The position numbers and the translations under genes were made by a program. Shown here one piece after another: positions 61,044-64,000 of a stretch of 64,000 bases of DNA. The stretch comes from JAEUTH01 sp039931675 (GTDB lineage Bacteria; Bacteroidota; Bacteroidia; AKYH767-A; OLB10). The notes beneath the pieces were generated by a model. The model saw nothing but the letters and a program-made list of their open reading frames with translations, had not been told where the DNA came from and did no database searches. The stretch spans positions 8,301 to 72,300 of the forward strand of contig JBDTRM010000286.1 of the NCBI GenBank assembly GCA_039931675.1, in the 5' to 3' direction. The first letter of the stretch is position 1. Every line of letters starts with the position of its first letter.

Positions 61044-61396
61044 GGTAAGGTGGAAGGATTAATTCCGATGTTTCATAAGGAATGGTGCAGTTTGTACACG
61101 CGATACAATTGCGCGCAAGGATGATGACTACTTGCATGGAGCGCTACTTGCATGGAGCGCGATTGTATCGCGTTTTCTCACATTGAGCTTTGCACTTGCA
61201 GGCGGCACAAACTTCAAAGATCAAAACCCTTCAAAAAAACATGAGTTAGAAAAATTTCATGCACAAAATTCGCCAGTTATCAAAAATATTATTTGCTTAG
61301 CAGTATCATTTATAATTTAAAATCGTAACATTCCGGCAAATTGCTTGTTTGCAAATTCATAAGAGATACAATTCCCCCTACTTTTAATTGAAAATT
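61044..61396. other. Gene-free interval
   Basis: 353 bases holding palindromes at 61097-61173 and a short frame (61132-61320) made partly of repeat sequence, which I do not accept as a gene. Confidence 0.6.
61097..61173. repeat. Inverted CGCGATACAAT(C/T)GCG palindromes with a 16-bp direct repeat
   Basis: ACACGCGATACAATTGCGCG (61097-61116) and GCGCGATTGTATCGCG (61158-61173) flank two tandem copies of CTACTTGCATGGAGCG (61128-61143 and 61144-61159). The palindrome family is the one at 3150-3169 and 3361-3380. Confidence 0.7.
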
Positions 61397-61966
61397 ATGA
61401 AAGAAGCTGTTACCAAATATCCCGTTCATCCCCTGATCAGAAAGCGCTGGAGCGGTCGTGCATTTTCTGACAAAGTAATTACACAAGACACGTTGAACCA
61501 GATTTTGGAAGCAGCATCCTGGGCGCCAAGCAGCATGAATGAACAGCCGTGGCGTTACCGTTATTCATTTCGTGACAGCGATGCTTTTAAAAGAATGATT
61601 TCATGCCTTTCAGCTGGCAACCGTTCATGGGCAAAGAAGGCAGCGGTGCTGGTGCTAAGTGTTGCCAAAACAAATTTCGGTGAGACTGATAACGTTAACC
61701 GTCATGCATGGCATGATGTGGGTGCTGCAAATGCACATTTATTTTTTGAAGCAACTTCACTCGGCATACGCGGGCATGTTATGGCAGGTTTTGATTACGA
61801 TAAAACCATTGATATGTTTAATCTGCCGTTCGAAATGGAACCTGTTGCATTTATTGCTTTAAGTTATCCCGGCAATGCCGATGAGTTGGAAGAACCATTT
61901 AAATCGCGCGAAGTAACTCCCCGTAACCGCAAGTCTCCGGAGTTTTTTGCTCAACTTGAAAAATAG
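61397..61966 (+). CDS. Nitroreductase family protein
   Basis: 189 residues from the ATG at 61397 (an in-frame TTG at 61388 is less likely). HPLIRKRWSGRAFSDKVITQ and EAASWAPSSMNEQPWRYRYS are the FMN-binding start of the family; ANAHLFFEATSLGIRGHVMA and FEMEPVAFIALSYPG complete the fold. Flavin-dependent NAD(P)H oxidoreductase of unknown natural substrate. Followed 39 nt later by the YceI gene, probably co-transcribed, ending at the terminator 62571-62596. Confidence 0.9.
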   Translation: MKEAVTKYPVHPLIRKRWSGRAFSDKVITQDTLNQILEAASWAPSSMNEQPWRYRYSFRDSDAFKRMISCLSAGNRSWAKKAAVLVLSVAKTNFGETDNVNRHAWHDVGAANAHLFFEATSLGIRGHVMAGFDYDKTIDMFNLPFEMEPVAFIALSYPGNADELEEPFKSREVTPRNRKSPEFFAQLEK

Positions 61967-62005
61967 GTAGGAATTAAAAATAACAACAGATAAAATTTAA
62001 AAACT

Positions 62006-62563
62006 ATGGTAACAAAATCAAAATGGGTGATAGACCCGTCACACACCGAAATTGCTTTCAAGGTAAAGCACTTGATGATCACAAACATTAAAGGCGTTTT
62101 TACGAATTATGATGCCAGCATTTACACCACCGGCAGCGATCTGATGACTGCCGAAGTTGATTTCTGGATGGACCCTGCATCAGTGGACACAGGCGATGAA
62201 AAGCGTGATGCACACTTAATAAGTCCTGATTTTTTTGATGTGGAAAATCATAAGCAAATTACTTTCGTTGCAAACACTGTTGAGCCTGTTGACAATGATG
62301 GCAGCTATGAATTATATGGTGATCTTACCATTAAAGGAATTACCAAACGCATAAAATTAGATGTGGAGTTTGGTGGTACTATGAAAGACCCGTGGGGCAA
62401 TGAAAAAGCAGGCATAACACTTAACGGAAAAATAAATCGCAAAGACTGGGGCCTTAACTGGAATGCTGCATTGGAAGCCGGTGGTGTTTTGGTAAGTGAA
62501 GAAATCCGTATCAGTTGCGAAGTGCAGTTACTCAAATCAGCAGAGCAGGAAGTAGCAGCTTAG
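62006..62563 (+). CDS. YceI-family lipid-binding-like protein
   Basis: 185 residues forming the lipocalin-like YceI barrel: KWVIDPSHTEIAFKVKHLMI at the start, SPDFFDVENHKQITF, GDLTIKGITKRIKLDVEFGG and NRKDWGLNWNAALEAGGVLV. YceI barrels bind long isoprenoid or lipid ligands. Unlike E. coli YceI it lacks a signal peptide, so it should be cytoplasmic. Likely co-transcribed with the nitroreductase. Confidence 0.92.
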   Translation: MVTKSKWVIDPSHTEIAFKVKHLMITNIKGVFTNYDASIYTTGSDLMTAEVDFWMDPASVDTGDEKRDAHLISPDFFDVENHKQITFVANTVEPVDNDGSYELYGDLTIKGITKRIKLDVEFGGTMKDPWGNEKAGITLNGKINRKDWGLNWNAALEAGGVLVSEEIRISCEVQLLKSAEQEVAA

Positions 62564-62570
62564 CAAATTA

Positions 62571-62596
62571 AAAAACCCGCCTTGCGCGGGTTTTTT
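62571..62596 (+). terminator. Intrinsic terminator after the nitroreductase-YceI unit
   Basis: AAAAACCCGC-CTTGC-GCGGGTTTTTT: a GC-rich stem followed by six T, 7 nt after the YceI stop. The A-run on the left means it could also work on the minus strand. Confidence 0.9.
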
Positions 62597-62645
62597 GTTG
62601 GGAAGCACATCATGATCTGTGTTGCCAATTGCCCCCTTTGCTTTT

Positions 62646-62796
62646 TCACTTCTTCACCAACTCAGCAATTTTCTTTTTCAATTCATCAACAGTGTTTTTT
62701 AAATCATCAATTGTTTTTTGTTAATCCTGGTTTTGATGGCTCATTCACATTTTTCCCGCGATTTTCCTCCGCTGAAAAAATTGTGACGTTTTTATT
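62646..62796 (-). pseudogene. Frameshifted coding remnant downstream of the S74 gene
   Basis: Two adjoining minus-strand frames look coding: one ending ...FSAEENRGKNVNEPSKPGL and TKNN, the other QTIDDLKNTVDELKKK-like, ending KKKIAELVKK and TGA (62646-62648). Joining them by a one-base shift in an A-run near 62720 gives a coiled-coil tail like those that end many S74 proteins. Probably debris of a second such gene. Confidence 0.4.
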
Positions 62797-64000
62797 TTAT
62801 TTGGTTAGAACCATTTGTTTTGAATCAACAACCAATTCATCTATCACAAGTGAATAGGTATAAGCACCTGCTGATAATTCACCTGCTTTGATAATAACAG
62901 AAGTTGAAGTTTGTAAATCATAACTACGAATTTGTTTTCCGTTTGAGTCATAAATAATTAATTGAGCAACACTGAACTTAGCAGGTAACTGAAATTTAAT
63001 TTCTGTTTGAGAATTAAAAGGGTTTGGAAAATTCTGTTCTAACTTTCCTGTGGTTTCAATAATGGCTTCATTAAGTTTTTCTTGTTGTTCAGCAGAGAGA
63101 ACTGATTTGATAAGTTCAATTTCTGATTTCTGACTTCTGACTTCTGACTTCAATTCCTCATTTTCTTTCGAAAGTTCCTGGATAGCTTTAGTAAGAATTG
63201 GAATCATACCTATATAGTTTACAGTTTTAAATTCTATATCCTTATCCTCAATTGTTGCGCCCGGATGAGTGCCATTTTCAACCAGCAGCGGAATAACTTT
63301 TTCCATCTCCTGCGCTACAAAACCATATTGACGGAATGCAGGAAAATTCATCATCGGATATTCGTCTGTTTTTAATTGATACGAAACAGGATTTAATTGA
63401 TTGATTAATCCCAATGCACCGGCAACAGGAGCGAGTTCTTTTTTAAATTTCTGGTCGGATATATCTGTCCATGTTCCTGTATAAACCCCGCTGCCATTGC
63501 AATAAACTCCATAGTTGATTGTACCGCCCACAGCAGTGCCATATACACCAGTCCTTGTCCCTGCGCTTCCACTGGCATAACCATAAACACCATGAGTAGT
63601 GCCGACAAAGGTTGTTCCGTAACCCTCACCAAATACTCCGCTGAAACCGCCTTGTCCTTTTACACCACTACCACTGCCGGGACTGTTTACCGATTTGCCG
63701 TAAACTCCAGTACCAAATGCAGATCCCGCATACGAATTCTCTCCTCTGATGCCTGTTCCATTACTTGTAGCGTCAACTACATGTAATTTCCACATTGGTG
63801 CTGTTGTTCCGATACCGACCTTGCCGTTTTGCAGAATGCTCATCACTGTAGTGTACGGTATTGTATTGCCTGCGGTGCCGAACGGAGAGGTATTAAAATC
63901 AAATCCTCCTCCAATAAAACTAATCATGGATGAGAAATCATTCAAACGATAGCGATAATTTGCGGTGGTGTCGGTAAATGTAAGCCCATAACCCACGCTG
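62797..64000 (-). CDS. S74 (tail-fibre chaperone) domain protein with T9SS signal, cut by window edge
   Basis: At least 399 codons; the N-terminus lies beyond 64000. Gly-rich repeats (GTGVYGKSVNSPGSGSGVKG, GVYGYASGSAGTRTGVYG) form the stalk; the S74 chaperone domain runs from ISDQKFKKELAPVAGALGLI through YGFVAQEMEKVIPLLVENG to VNYIGMIPILTKAIQELS, then a coiled coil (NEELKSEVRSQKSEIEL) and a T9SS sorting domain (NFPNPFNSQTEIKFQLP ... LSAGAYTYSLVI). Same architecture as the gene at 24011-25393. Confidence 0.88.
   Translation of the reverse strand, partial: SVGYGLTFTDTTANYRYRLNDFSSMISFIGGGFDFNTSPFGTAGNTIPYTTVMSILQNGKVGIGTTAPMWKLHVVDATSNGTGIRGENSYAGSAFGTGVYGKSVNSPGSGSGVKGQGGFSGVFGEGYGTTFVGTTHGVYGYASGSAGTRTGVYGTAVGGTINYGVYCNGSGVYTGTWTDISDQKFKKELAPVAGALGLINQLNPVSYQLKTDEYPMMNFPAFRQYGFVAQEMEKVIPLLVENGTHPGATIEDKDIEFKTVNYIGMIPILTKAIQELSKENEELKSEVRSQKSEIELIKSVLSAEQQEKLNEAIIETTGKLEQNFPNPFNSQTEIKFQLPAKFSVAQLIIYDSNGKQIRSYDLQTSTSVIIKAGELSAGAYTYSLVIDELVVDSKQMVLTK

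Noticed and set aside
61132..61320. 62-codon frame
   Set aside because: Its first half is made of the 16-bp tandem repeat and a dispersed palindrome.
62582..62857. 91-codon plus-strand frame
   Set aside because: Starts inside a terminator and runs antisense over the end of the S74 gene and its remnant.

Overview
The window reads as chromosome of an AT-rich member of the Bacteroidota, probably a Chitinophagia/Sphingobacteriia-like or uncultured relative. Four things point there. At least eight secreted proteins end in type IX secretion (T9SS) sorting domains (PNP motif followed by a GxY segment). Several promoters fit the Bacteroidota pattern TTTG-N19-TAnnTTTG. Start codons lack Shine-Dalgarno sequences. 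Gene orders such as tig-clpP-clpX and rsfS-ftsH next to cdsA and a LUD gene are typical of the phylum. One tRNA (Leu, UAG) is present. I found no CRISPR array, rRNA, prophage or intact insertion sequence.

Layout. 1-2.9 kb: start of an unknown gene, a Kup potassium transporter and a small secreted protein. 3.4-10.8 kb: a compact leftward operon (ThiF/E1-nitroreductase fusion, autoinducer-synthase-like GNAT protein, 7TMR-DISM sensor kinase, REC-histidine kinase, single-domain REC), with a divergent REC gene beside it. The genes overlap or nearly abut. It looks like a small-molecule synthesis plus sensing circuit and is the best candidate for an undescribed system here. 11.3-17.4 kb: a protein with an RNA-polymerase alpha-CTD-like domain, a GH29 alpha-L-fucosidase, and a PHP-like secreted protein followed by a HupE/UreJ membrane protein. 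17.8-34 kb: an accessory region of T9SS cargo proteins, including a tandem duplicated pair, a PhnA pseudogene, endonuclease III, a GNAT acetyltransferase and a rearrangement scar. 34-36 kb: a decayed REP-associated transposase with REP palindromes, then a flavin reductase.

36.2-42.4 kb: tRNA-Leu, trigger factor, ClpP and ClpX (protein quality control), a hypothetical protein, and a histidine kinase whose membrane domain resembles the plant/bacterial ethylene receptor but lacks its copper ligands. 43-46.4 kb: a three-gene glycosylation operon (GT-C-like membrane protein, GT2, STELLO/DUF288). 47-53.2 kb: a variant ebo cluster (EboA, B, C, D) continuing into a methyltransferase and an FAD-dependent reductase instead of EboE/EboF. 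53.3-57.7 kb: cdsA, LUD protein, ftsH, rsfS. 58-64 kb: NAD(P)H-hydrate repair, a thioredoxin-fold lipoprotein-like protein, a nitroreductase, YceI, and a truncated (window edge) S74/T9SS protein.

The intergenic DNA carries several families of short dispersed palindromes (for example arms GGTTGGTG/CACCAACC around T7, the 18-mer TCCCGATAGCTATCGGGA, and 14-nt arms GTAGAGACGTTGCA). They recur tens of kilobases apart. One copy lies inside a coding sequence and another is embedded in a transposase remnant.
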